A stretch of DNA of 5,079 nucleotides from Rhodospirillales bacterium (GTDB lineage Bacteria > Pseudomonadota > Alphaproteobacteria > Acetobacterales > Acetobacteraceae), in assembly GCA_018971905.1 (NCBI GenBank), contig JAGWZS010000143.1:1-5079 (forward strand). The letters are read 5' to 3'. Each line of letters opens with the position of its first letter. Position 1 is the stretch's first letter. A program made the position numbers and the translations under genes. Shown piece by piece: positions 1 through 5,079 of this stretch. A model generated the notes under the pieces. That model saw only the letters and a program-made list of their open reading frames with translations, ran no database searches and had not been told where the DNA came from.

Positions 1-36
1 GTGTTAATGTTGTATGCGTTCTAAGGTTAGCGGTTC

Positions 37-84
37 TGTCCCTTTATGCGGTGCCGGATTCGCCGGGCCGCAGTGGATGGGACA
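37..84 (+). promoter_or_regulatory. Candidate structured 5' leader (hairpin) of rpoH
   Basis: Seen in sequence: TGTCCC (37-42) is an exact reverse complement of GGGACA (79-84). Inside it, GCGG (48-51) pairs with CCGC (68-71) and CCGG (54-57) pairs with CCGG (63-66), leaving a five-base ATTCG loop. The whole fold ends ten bases before the rpoH Shine-Dalgarno sequence. It is followed by an A-rich stretch on this strand and no T-tract, so it does not look like a terminator. Whether it is transcribed depends on a start site upstream of 37, and I could not identify a confident promoter in 1-36. Other rpoH genes are known to be controlled by mRNA structure; a role here is inference. Confidence 0.4.
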
Positions 85-93
85 AAAAAGGAT

Positions 94-100
94 AGGAGAG
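94..100 (+). promoter_or_regulatory. Ribosome binding site deciding the rpoH start
   Basis: The sequence AGGAGAG lies just ahead of the ATG at 106; its AGGAG core ends seven bases before that ATG, a normal distance. No comparable site precedes the in-frame ATG at 46. This picks the 300-residue product over a version with 20 extra N-terminal residues. Confidence 0.8.
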
Positions 101-105
101 GTTAC

Positions 106-1008
106 ATGGCCACATCCGTGACCAATTTGGCTCCCGACGCCAGTTTGACGCGCTACATGCAGGAAATCCGCAAGCACCCCATGCTGTCACACGCGGAAGA
201 AGAGCAGCTTGCCCGCTCCTGGCGCGACAATGGCGACCAGAGCGCCGCACACAGGCTCGTCAACTCCCACCTGCGCCTCGTGGCCAAAATCGCCATGGGC
301 TACCGCGGCTACGGTCTGCCCGTCTCGGAGCTGATCTCCGAGGGCAATGTCGGCATGATGCAGGCGGTTAAGCGGTTTGACCCGGACCGCGGCTTCCGCC
401 TGTCCACCTACGCGATGTGGTGGATCCGCGCTGCCATCCAGGAATATATTCTGCATAGCTGGTCCCTGGTTAAAATGGGCACCACCGCCGCGCAGAAGAA
501 GCTGTTCTTCAATCTGCGCCGCCTGAAGGGACAGATGCAGGCGATCGATGATGGCGATCTTCAGCCCGAGCAGGTGACCAAGATCGCCACGCTGCTGGAT
601 GTGCCGGAGCAGGACGTGGTGAGCATGAACCGCCGCCTCTCCGCGCCGGACAACTCGCTCAACGCTCCCATTAAAATGGATGGCGAAGGCGAATGGCAAG
701 ACTGGCTGGTGGATGAGTCCGACAGCCAGGAAACCGAGATGGCGGAGCGCGAGGAGCTGACCGGGCGCAAGGCCCTGCTGGCCAATGCGTTGAAAACTCT
801 CTCCGAGCGTGAGCGCCATATCCTGGTCGAGCGCCGATTGAAGGACAACCCGACCACGCTGGAAGAGCTTTCGCAGCATTACGACATCTCGCGCGAGCGC
901 GTACGCCAGATCGAGGTACGAGCCTTCGAGAAGCTGCAAAAATCCATGAAGGCCCAGGTGGCCGAGCAGCGCCAGGCCGCCAGCACCGCTGGCCTGCGGC
1001 TGCATTAA
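106..1008 (+). CDS. rpoH: RNA polymerase heat-shock sigma factor RpoH (sigma-32)
   Basis: A complete 300-residue sigma-70 family factor, close to the usual RpoH length. It directs core RNA polymerase to heat-shock promoters (chaperones, proteases) in the cytoplasm. Residues about 14-39 match region 1.2. Region 2 covers about 47-120, with the core-binding LISEGNVGMMQAVKRFDP stretch (76-93) and the region 2.4 RLSTYAMWWIRAAIQEYI stretch (98-115). The RpoH box follows as QKKLFFNLR (130-138), the signature separating RpoH from RpoD and RpoS. Region 4.2 holds the helix-turn-helix ISRERVRQIE (261-270). The start at 106 is chosen for its Shine-Dalgarno site and because RpoH proteins normally begin close before region 1.2. 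The gene is apparently monocistronic and converges on dksA through a shared hairpin terminator. Regulation by leader structure is possible; by family analogy the protein is also likely controlled by chaperones and proteolysis. Many alphaproteobacteria carry several rpoH paralogues, and which one this is cannot be told here. Confidence 0.97.
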   Translation: MATSVTNLAPDASLTRYMQEIRKHPMLSHAEEEQLARSWRDNGDQSAAHRLVNSHLRLVAKIAMGYRGYGLPVSELISEGNVGMMQAVKRFDPDRGFRLSTYAMWWIRAAIQEYILHSWSLVKMGTTAAQKKLFFNLRRLKGQMQAIDDGDLQPEQVTKIATLLDVPEQDVVSMNRRLSAPDNSLNAPIKMDGEGEWQDWLVDESDSQETEMAEREELTGRKALLANALKTLSERERHILVERRLKDNPTTLEELSQHYDISRERVRQIEVRAFEKLQKSMKAQVAEQRQAASTAGLRLH

Positions 1009-1027
1009 AGCACCCGCCGCGGAAACC

Positions 1028-1054
1028 AAAACGGGGCCTCAAGGCCCCGTTTTT
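1028..1054. terminator. Shared bidirectional Rho-independent terminator of rpoH and dksA
   Basis: ACGGGGCC (1031-1038) and GGCCCCGT (1043-1050) are perfect reverse complements around a four-base TCAA loop. On the + strand the stem runs straight into TTTTT (1050-1054), suiting rpoH. Read on the - strand, the same hairpin is followed by TTTTGGTTT (complement of 1022-1030), suiting dksA. A and T flanks extend the pairing to 11 base pairs. It lies between the two convergent stop codons. Confidence 0.9.
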
Positions 1055-1058
1055 AGTA

Positions 1059-1475
1059 TCAATCGTCGCGGTGGACGCGCTCCATGCGCTCGTGCCGCTC
1101 CTGCGCCTCGATGGAAAGCGTGGCGATCGGCCTTGCCTCCAGCCGCTTCAGCCCAATCGGCTCGCCCGTTTCCTCGCAAAACCCATATGTCCCGGCCTCA
1201 ACCCGTTCCAGCGCCTGGTCGATCTTGCCGATCAGCTTGCGCGCGCGGTCCCTGGTTCGCAGTTCCAGCGCCCTGTCGGTCTCAACGCTTGCACGGTCGG
1301 TGATGTCGGCTTCCAATATCCCGCCTTCGCCCAGGGATGCCAGGGTGCCATTGGCCTCTTTCACCAAATCCCCCCGCCAGCGCAGAAGTTTCTGGCGGAA
1401 ATATTCGGTCTGCATCGGATTCATAAACTCTTCGTCGTCCGATGGCCGGTAATCCGGTGGCAACGATATCAACAT
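1059..1475 (-). CDS. dksA: RNA polymerase-binding transcription factor DksA, single-cysteine type
   Basis: A complete 138-residue protein. DksA enters the RNA polymerase secondary channel and, together with ppGpp, lowers rRNA promoter activity and adjusts amino-acid gene promoters in starvation. Residues about 20-95 form the two-helix coiled coil. Its tip carries the conserved DxxDxA motif (DITDRA, D57, D60, A62), the residues needed near the polymerase active site, followed by ELRTRDRARKLI. The C-terminal globular part reads YGFCEETGEPIGLKRLEARP (97-116) and then TLSIEAQERHE. Classical DksA has four zinc-binding cysteines (CxxC, 17 residues, CxxC). Here the pattern is C100-x2-T103-x17-S121-x2-A124, so only one cysteine remains and zinc binding is unlikely. 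Cys-poor DksA proteins are known in alphaproteobacteria and as DksA2 paralogues elsewhere. The start at 1475 has AGGA nine bases upstream; internal Met18 and Met21 are less likely. The gene is monocistronic and divergent from the glycosyltransferase operon. Confidence 0.95.
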   Translation of the reverse strand: MLISLPPDYRPSDDEEFMNPMQTEYFRQKLLRWRGDLVKEANGTLASLGEGGILEADITDRASVETDRALELRTRDRARKLIGKIDQALERVEAGTYGFCEETGEPIGLKRLEARPIATLSIEAQERHERMERVHRDD

Positions 1476-1747
1476 GCCGTCAGATCCTTAATCCGTCGGG
1501 CGAATCCTGTTACTCGCCCCTGTCGTCGAGCGGGCTTATAGCGATGCCCCGTTGACAAGCCAAGCCGCCCCGCCAGCAGTCGGCTGGGCAAGCGCATCTT
1601 TTCTGGCCCTCCCCGGATTTGAACAGATGAAAGCTTGATGACGGCCGCGCATTTGTACGTTATGGAGGCAAAAAACGACTGGAGGGAGGCGGTCTGCCCG
1701 GGCCTTGGCGGAATCGGGCCACAGATGCGCCTTAATGCTGCTGCTGA
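1476..1747. other. Divergent intergenic region between dksA and the GT2-VTT operon
   Basis: This 272-base stretch separates two divergent transcription units. The dksA side holds its ribosome binding site and a candidate promoter. A small hairpin, CCAGC (1573-1577) with GCTGG (1583-1587), has no adjacent T-tract. On the rightward side I see only a weak promoter-like pair, TTGATG (1635-1640) and CGTTAT (1658-1663) with 17 bases between. A strong Shine-Dalgarno-like GGAGGGAGG lies at 1681-1689 with no start codon at a useful distance after it. A 38-codon ORF (1638-1754) crosses the right half and ends over the glycosyltransferase start. No RNA gene or repeat was recognised. Confidence 0.6.
1535..1563 (-). 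promoter_or_regulatory. Candidate sigma-70 promoter of dksA
   Basis: Read on the - strand, TTGGCT (1558-1563) and TATAAG (1535-1540) are separated by exactly 17 bases and match the -35 and -10 consensus at four and five of six positions. Transcription would begin near 1528 and give a leader of about 50 bases containing the AGGA site at 1485-1488. The overlapping TTGTCA (1553-1558) is a better -35 word but lies only 12 bases from the -10. This is inference from spacing alone. Confidence 0.45.
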
Positions 1748-1754
1748 ATGTTAA
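1638..1754 (+). CDS. Possible small upstream ORF (38 codons), unproven
   Basis: An ATG at 1638 opens a frame of 38 codons that stops with TAA at 1752-1754, directly over the start of the next gene, whose ATG is at 1748 with an in-frame alternative at 1757. A second in-frame ATG at 1662 would give 30 residues. The predicted peptide begins MTAAHLYVMEAKNDW, has no signal peptide or membrane segment, and resembles nothing I recognise. Only a weak GAAAG (1629-1633) precedes the first ATG. The arrangement would permit translational coupling to the glycosyltransferase, which lacks a clear ribosome binding site of its own. Chance is the main alternative, since a frame of this length is common in GC-rich DNA. 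Confidence 0.2.
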   Translation: MTAAHLYVMEAKNDWREAVCPGLGGIGPQMRLNAAAEC

Positions 1755-2533
1755 CCATGAATATAGAACCCCGCTTCCTCTCCGAAACCACCCCCCTCAC
1801 CGGCGCGCCACTCGTCTCGGTGGTGGTGCCGGTCCATAACGAGGCCCCGAACCTGAAGCCGCTGATCAGCGCCATCAGCACGGCGCTGGCGGGCATCGCG
1901 CATGAGATCGTGTATGTGGACGATGGCAGTTCGGATGCCACGCCGCAGATTCTCGCGGAAATCGCGCAAAACCTGCCCACCTTGGTGCGCGTGCGCCACA
2001 AGCAGAGCTGCGGGCAAAGCGGTGCTGTCGTCACCGGCGTTAAAACCGCGCGCGGCACCTATGTCGCGACACTGGATGGCGACGGCCAGAACGACCCCGC
2101 CGATATTCCCGCCATGCTGGACGCCATGCGCGAAGCCGAGGCCAAGGGCCCGCGCCCCGTGCTCATCGCCGGTCACCGCGTCAACCGGCAAGACAGCAAC
2201 GCCAAGCGCTACGGCTCGCGCCTGGCCAACCGGGTGCGCGCCTGGGCGCTGCAAGATGCAACACCCGATACCGGCTGCGGTGCCAAGCTGTTCCGCCGCC
2301 AGGCTTTCCTGGAACTGCCGCATTTCGACCATATCCACCGGTTCCTGCCCGCGCTCTTCATCCGCGCCGGTGGCCAGGTGGTCTCGGTGCCGGTGCGCCA
2401 CCACGCCCGCGCGCATGGCGCATCGCATTACAATAACTGGCAGCGGCTGAAGGTGGGCATTGTGGACCTCGTGGGCGTGGCCTGGCTGCAACGCCGCTGG
2501 AAGGTGCCGCAAATCGAGGGCCACGATGAATAA
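1748..2533 (+). CDS. Family 2 glycosyltransferase, DPM1/ArnC-like (polyprenyl-phosphate sugar synthase)
   Basis: A complete GT-A fold enzyme of 261 residues, probably moving a sugar from a nucleotide donor to polyprenyl phosphate on the cytoplasmic face of the inner membrane. Visible motifs are VVVPVHNE (25-32), the nucleotide-binding VDDGSSD (57-63), the metal-binding DGDGQNDP (110-117), GHRVNRQD (142-149), DTGCGAKLFRR (174-184), HRFLPAL (197-203) and HGASHYNNWQRLKVGIVDL (223-241). This set is typical of DPM1/ArnC/GtrB enzymes. Unlike ArnC and GtrB there are no two C-terminal membrane helices; the chain ends soon after AWLQRRWKVPQ, as in soluble DPM1. The start is uncertain: TGA at 1745 excludes anything earlier, and neither ATG 1748 nor ATG 1757 has a Shine-Dalgarno site. 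The stop overlaps the next gene by 8 bases, so the two are co-translated. The sugar (mannose, glucose, galacturonate or another) cannot be inferred from sequence. Confidence 0.88.
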   Translation: MLTMNIEPRFLSETTPLTGAPLVSVVVPVHNEAPNLKPLISAISTALAGIAHEIVYVDDGSSDATPQILAEIAQNLPTLVRVRHKQSCGQSGAVVTGVKTARGTYVATLDGDGQNDPADIPAMLDAMREAEAKGPRPVLIAGHRVNRQDSNAKRYGSRLANRVRAWALQDATPDTGCGAKLFRRQAFLELPHFDHIHRFLPALFIRAGGQVVSVPVRHHARAHGASHYNNWQRLKVGIVDLVGVAWLQRRWKVPQIEGHDE

Positions 2534-3203
2534 CGACAGCGTGGCCGCCGCGACCACGCCGAGCGGCGTCGCAAAAGCACTTAAACCGGCCTTGATGGCA
2601 GGTGGGTTAATTGCCGTCGCCGCTACGCTGCCGCTCATGGGTCACGGCTCCGCGCAATCCACCCTTGCCAGCGTCCTGGCAGAAGGCGGGCTGCGCGGGC
2701 AGACGGTGTTTCTGGCGCTTTCCACTCTGCTCATCGCCATCGGCCTGCCGCGGCAAATTCCGGCCTTCGCCGCCGGTTATGCGTTCGGCCCCTGGTATGG
2801 CACCGCCATCTCGCTCGTTGCGCAGGCGCTGGCTTGCAGTCTGGATTTCATCTGGGCCCGCGCGATCGCGCAGGATTTCTGCCGCCGCAAATTTGGCGCC
2901 CGGCTGGCCTGGGTGGACCGCACCCTCACCCGCCACCCCTTCACCGCCACCTTGATGCTGCGGCTCATGCCCATCGGCAATAATCTGCTGCTCAATCTCG
3001 CGGCCGGCCTCACCTCTGTGCGGATGTTGCCGTTCCTGGCCGCCTCTGCGCTAGGGTTCATCCCGCAAACCGTGGTGTTTGCCCTGCTCGGCAAGGGCAG
3101 CGCGCCAGACCATGCGCATCTGCTGATGCTGGGCGGCGCCACTTTTCTGGTTTCCGCCTTGCTCGGGCTGGTGTTGCTGCGCAGAAACCGCGCCATGGCA
3201 TAA
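2526..3203 (+). CDS. TVP38/TMEM64 (VTT domain, DedA superfamily) inner-membrane protein
   Basis: A complete 225-residue polytopic membrane protein. Hydrophobic segments lie at about 21-38, 60-77, 80-112, 154-188 (two, partly re-entrant in this family) and 198-218. The VTT domain signature is seen as GLPRQIPAFAAGYAFGPWYG (73-92), then LRLMPIGNNLLLNLAAGL (145-162) and ALGFIPQTVVFALLG (175-189), with the conserved Arg, Pro and Asn and the glycine-rich turns. VTT proteins are linked to lipid scrambling and, in the bacterial DedA branch, to undecaprenyl-phosphate translocation; the substrate here is unknown. The start at 2526 is chosen because GAGGG (2516-2520) sits five bases upstream and the ATG overlaps the glycosyltransferase stop. 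A longer in-frame version from 2460 would add charged, non-membrane residues that only mirror the upstream gene. The gene ends 5 bases from the stop of the convergent GT4 gene, with no terminator visible between them. Confidence 0.85.
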   Translation: MNNDSVAAATTPSGVAKALKPALMAGGLIAVAATLPLMGHGSAQSTLASVLAEGGLRGQTVFLALSTLLIAIGLPRQIPAFAAGYAFGPWYGTAISLVAQALACSLDFIWARAIAQDFCRRKFGARLAWVDRTLTRHPFTATLMLRLMPIGNNLLLNLAAGLTSVRMLPFLAASALGFIPQTVVFALLGKGSAPDHAHLLMLGGATFLVSALLGLVLLRRNRAMA

Positions 3204-3208
3204 CGCGT

Positions 3209-4492
3209 CTATTCCGCGGCCAATCTCTGCTTCGCCGCTGCGGCCTCGTAAGCCGCGAGGTAGCCCTGCACCATCACCTCGCGTGATTCCGGCGGGGTTA
3301 TGCCCCCCACCAACTTGTCCCACAGCCCGTCTTGTGTTGCCGCGCGGCGCATCGTCTCGGCCAGGGCGCGGGCGTCGCCCAGCTCAAACAGCAGCCCGTC
3401 TTTACCATGGGTAACACGCTCAGCCGGGCCGCCCCGGTTGGAGGCAACAACCGGACGCCCGAAATGCCACGCCTCGGAGATCACCAGGCAGAAAATCTCC
3501 CACCAGGTTGAGGGTACCACCACCCAGTCCACCCGCGCCATTCTGGCCGCAAGCTGGCCATGGGGGTAGCCGCCATTGAAGCTCACCCGCCGTTCGGCCG
3601 GCGGACGCTCAGCTTCCGCCGCAAGAAACGCCTCGATCTCCTTCCGCCGCGCCGCCGTTGCAAACTGAATATTCTCGCCGTTGATCTCTACCGTGAAATC
3701 CTCAAACCCCTCGGCGCGCAGCAGATTCACCGCATCCAGCAGAATATGCAGGCCCTTCACATCCACCATCTGCCCGAAAAAGCCAAAACGGTTGCGCCGG
3801 GCGGGTGCCAGCGTCTGCGCCGACAACTTGGGCATTTGCAAGCCATTTGGCACATGCAGGAATTTTTCCGCATCCAGCCCCCAGCGCACGTAAAACTCGA
3901 TCATGAAACGGCTGGGCACGGTAAACAGATCCACCGCCTGCAAATGCGCCTTCATCCATTGCTCACGCAGAAAATACTCTTCCGGGCTGAAGTGCGGCTG
4001 GCATTGGTGGCAGCGTACCTGGCTGGCCTGCTCACACAACGACCCATCGAACTTGCGCAGCATGTGCCCGTCGGCAGCGCAGATGGCCATGAACTCATGC
4101 GCCGTGAACACAATCCGGGCTTCCGGCAAAGTCTTACGCGTCAACGTCAGGTAATCGATGCCGTAGGCCATGAAGTGATGAAAATGCACCACATCCGGGC
4201 CGATGCGCCTCAGAAACCCGGCGAATGCCTCCGCCTGCAATGGCAGGGTCAATTTATGCCAATTGTAATCGTAATCATGTGAGAGGAACAGAAACTCGTT
4301 CTCGCGCTGGTCAAACCCGGTGATGCGCGCACCGCTTTTGAACATGGCTGGCGAGTTGTAATCCGCCGAGCAAAGCAACACCGGCTCCACGCCCGGCACG
4401 GCCTTCAACCCCTGAAACAGCTCGTGCGCCATTTGCTGCGAGCCGCCGCGCACCAGCTCCGGGTGATACATGGCGACGATGAGAACCTTCAT
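3209..4492 (-). CDS. Family 4 glycosyltransferase (GT-B fold), surface polysaccharide type
   Basis: A complete 427-residue cytoplasmic retaining glycosyltransferase, of usual GT4 length, likely adding a sugar during lipopolysaccharide, capsule or exopolysaccharide assembly. The N-terminal Rossmann half opens with MKVLIVAMYHPELVRGGSQQ (1-20), including the GG acceptor-side loop, and contains DVVHFHHF (100-107) and TAHEF (130-134). The C-terminal half begins near FGFFGQMVDVKGLHILLDAV (236-255). The donor-site E-x7-E motif is clear as E332-IFCLVIS-E340 within PSTWWEIFCLVISEAWHFGRPVVAS, followed by RGGPAE (353-358) and KDGLLFE (364-370). The position often held by Arg in the GRxxxxKG phosphate loop is Gln (G240-Q-MVDV-K246-G), which may reflect the subfamily. 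Cysteines C138, C153, C161 and C164 form a cluster (Cx7CxxC at its core). The start overlaps the stop of the upstream GT2 gene as ATGA, indicating translational coupling. Donor and acceptor cannot be predicted. Confidence 0.92.
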   Translation of the reverse strand: MKVLIVAMYHPELVRGGSQQMAHELFQGLKAVPGVEPVLLCSADYNSPAMFKSGARITGFDQRENEFLFLSHDYDYNWHKLTLPLQAEAFAGFLRRIGPDVVHFHHFMAYGIDYLTLTRKTLPEARIVFTAHEFMAICAADGHMLRKFDGSLCEQASQVRCHQCQPHFSPEEYFLREQWMKAHLQAVDLFTVPSRFMIEFYVRWGLDAEKFLHVPNGLQMPKLSAQTLAPARRNRFGFFGQMVDVKGLHILLDAVNLLRAEGFEDFTVEINGENIQFATAARRKEIEAFLAAEAERPPAERRVSFNGGYPHGQLAARMARVDWVVVPSTWWEIFCLVISEAWHFGRPVVASNRGGPAERVTHGKDGLLFELGDARALAETMRRAATQDGLWDKLVGGITPPESREVMVQGYLAAYEAAAAKQRLAAE

Positions 4493-5079
4493 GGTATCGC
4501 CCCCGCCAGCGCCGGATGCGTGGGCACGGGGCCAAGCAGCGCCGCCTGCACCGGCTCCAGCCAGCTATGGGTGAACAGCCAGCGGTTCACCACCACGGCA
4601 CCCTCATGCACCGGCTGGCGCTGGCTACCCTTGCCCTCCAGATGATACAGCCGCAAATCCGCGAGCCAGGCGGGGCGTCCGGCCTCCAGGCTGCGCAGGC
4701 ATAAATCAGCATCCTCGTAATGGCCGAAGACATAATCTTGCGAAAACCCTTCCAGCTCCTCAAACCAGGCACTACTCATGGAGATAAACGCGCCAGACAC
4801 CGCCGGTACGGCACGCGGGCGCAGCAATGGCGCATCCTCCGGCGCCGCGCCCTTGCCATAATGCTCCACGCGCAGCACCGTCTCATCCTCTTTCTGCCCC
4901 ATCGTGAAGCCAGGCATCGTATCCGCTTCGAAATACATGCCCGCGTGCATCAGCGACCCATCGCTGTAATAAAGCGCCGCGCCGAAAATATCCGTGCGCG
5001 CGGCTGGCAATTCCTCAACCTGCGCCAGATGGCGGCGGGCGAAGTCCGGCTCTTTTGGAAACACATCCGGGTTCATGAA
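4489..5079 (-). CDS. Family 2 glycosyltransferase, C-terminal part (gene runs off the window)
   Basis: The frame is open to the right edge of the window, so 196 codons of the 3' part are present and the N-terminus lies beyond 5079. The visible part begins FMNPDVFP, which corresponds to the N-P-D-V segment that follows the first beta strands in rhamnosyltransferase-like GT2 enzymes. The ATG at 5074-5076 is therefore almost certainly an internal methionine, and the VxVPxxN and DDxS motifs should lie upstream. Counting from that methionine, AVSGAFISM (92-100) and GFSQDYVFGHYEDADLCLR (110-128) form the acceptor and catalytic-base segment (ED of YEDADLCLR), and YHLEGKGS (144-151) ends the catalytic domain. 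There are no membrane helices, so it is cytoplasmic or peripheral. Its TGA overlaps the ATG of the GT4 gene downstream, so the two are in one operon. Whether a further domain lies upstream cannot be seen. Confidence 0.85.
   Translation of the reverse strand, partial: FMNPDVFPKEPDFARRHLAQVEELPAARTDIFGAALYYSDGSLMHAGMYFEADTMPGFTMGQKEDETVLRVEHYGKGAAPEDAPLLRPRAVPAVSGAFISMSSAWFEELEGFSQDYVFGHYEDADLCLRSLEAGRPAWLADLRLYHLEGKGSQRQPVHEGAVVVNRWLFTHSWLEPVQAALLGPVPTHPALAGAIP

Noticed and set aside
46..105. In-frame upstream ATG that would lengthen RpoH by 20 residues
   Set aside because: It has no ribosome binding site, the added residues are Arg-rich and unlike RpoH, and it lies inside the leader hairpin. 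The ATG at 106 has AGGAGAG at the right distance.
187..1029. Long open frame on the - strand opposite rpoH (280 codons)
   Set aside because: It is antisense to a certain gene, its protein shows no recognisable motif, and such shadows are expected in GC-rich coding DNA.
1552..1557. Perfect TTGACA -35 word on the + strand
   Set aside because: No acceptable -10 lies 16-18 bases downstream (the region there is GC-rich), and the distance to the GT2 gene is nearly 200 bases.
1604..1626. tRNA-like T-arm (GTTCAAATCC read on the - strand, 1615-1624)
   Set aside because: The flanking bases do not pair as a T-stem, the distance to a possible CCA is wrong, and no anticodon or D-arm is found upstream on that strand.
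1751..2638. Long open frame on the - strand opposite the GT2 gene (295 codons)
   Set aside because: The + strand frame carries a full set of GT2 motifs and the - strand product carries none; it is a GC-rich shadow.
3188..3219. Inverted repeat CCGCG/CGCGG across the VTT-GT4 junction
   Set aside because: The stem is only five pairs with a 22-base loop and no T-tract, so it does not support a terminator.
3560..4282. Open frame on the + strand opposite the GT4 gene (240 codons)
   Set aside because: It mirrors the GT4 coding sequence, its His/Gln-rich product has no domain I recognise, and no ribosome binding site supports it.
1..5079. Mobile element, CRISPR array, or toxin-antitoxin or defence system
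   Set aside because: I saw no spaced direct repeats, terminal inverted repeats, or transposase, integrase or nuclease motifs. The genes are housekeeping regulators and glycan enzymes.

Overview
The window is GC-rich and looks alphaproteobacterial. The evidence is an RpoH-type sigma factor with a short alphaproteobacterial-style N-terminus, and a DksA that starts with the LPPDYRPSDDEEFMNP-like leader and carries a reduced-cysteine zinc-finger remnant. I cannot fix the order or genus from sequence alone. Nothing suggests a mobile element: I see no transposase, integrase, tRNA, rRNA or CRISPR array.

Left part (1-1475), stress and global transcription control. rpoH (heat-shock sigma-32) runs rightward behind a leader that can fold into a long hairpin just upstream of its ribosome binding site. 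It converges on dksA, the RNA polymerase secondary-channel regulator, which runs leftward. The two stop codons are 50 bases apart and share one symmetrical GC-rich hairpin with T-tracts on both sides, so it probably terminates both genes.

Middle (1476-3203). A divergent intergenic region of 272 bases holds a candidate dksA promoter and a possible 38-codon ORF that ends on the start codon of the next gene. A tight two-gene rightward operon follows. It encodes a DPM1/ArnC-like family 2 glycosyltransferase with no membrane helices, then a TVP38/TMEM64 (VTT, DedA superfamily) polytopic membrane protein; the two genes overlap by 8 bases. The pairing suggests synthesis of a polyprenyl-phosphate sugar on the cytoplasmic face together with a membrane protein that handles, anchors or moves a polyprenyl lipid. 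That link is inference.

Right part (3209-5079). Two leftward glycosyltransferase genes are joined by an ATGA stop/start overlap: a family 2 enzyme cut by the window edge (C-terminal part only) and a complete GT4 family (GT-B fold) enzyme. They are probably the distal end of a larger surface-polysaccharide or lipopolysaccharide cluster lying beyond position 5079. This cluster converges on the VTT gene with only 5 bases between stop codons.

Most of the window is recognisable biology. The points most worth checking are the glycosyltransferase-VTT gene pair, the rpoH leader fold, the single-cysteine DksA and the small ORF ahead of the first glycosyltransferase. I did not find a clearly new system.
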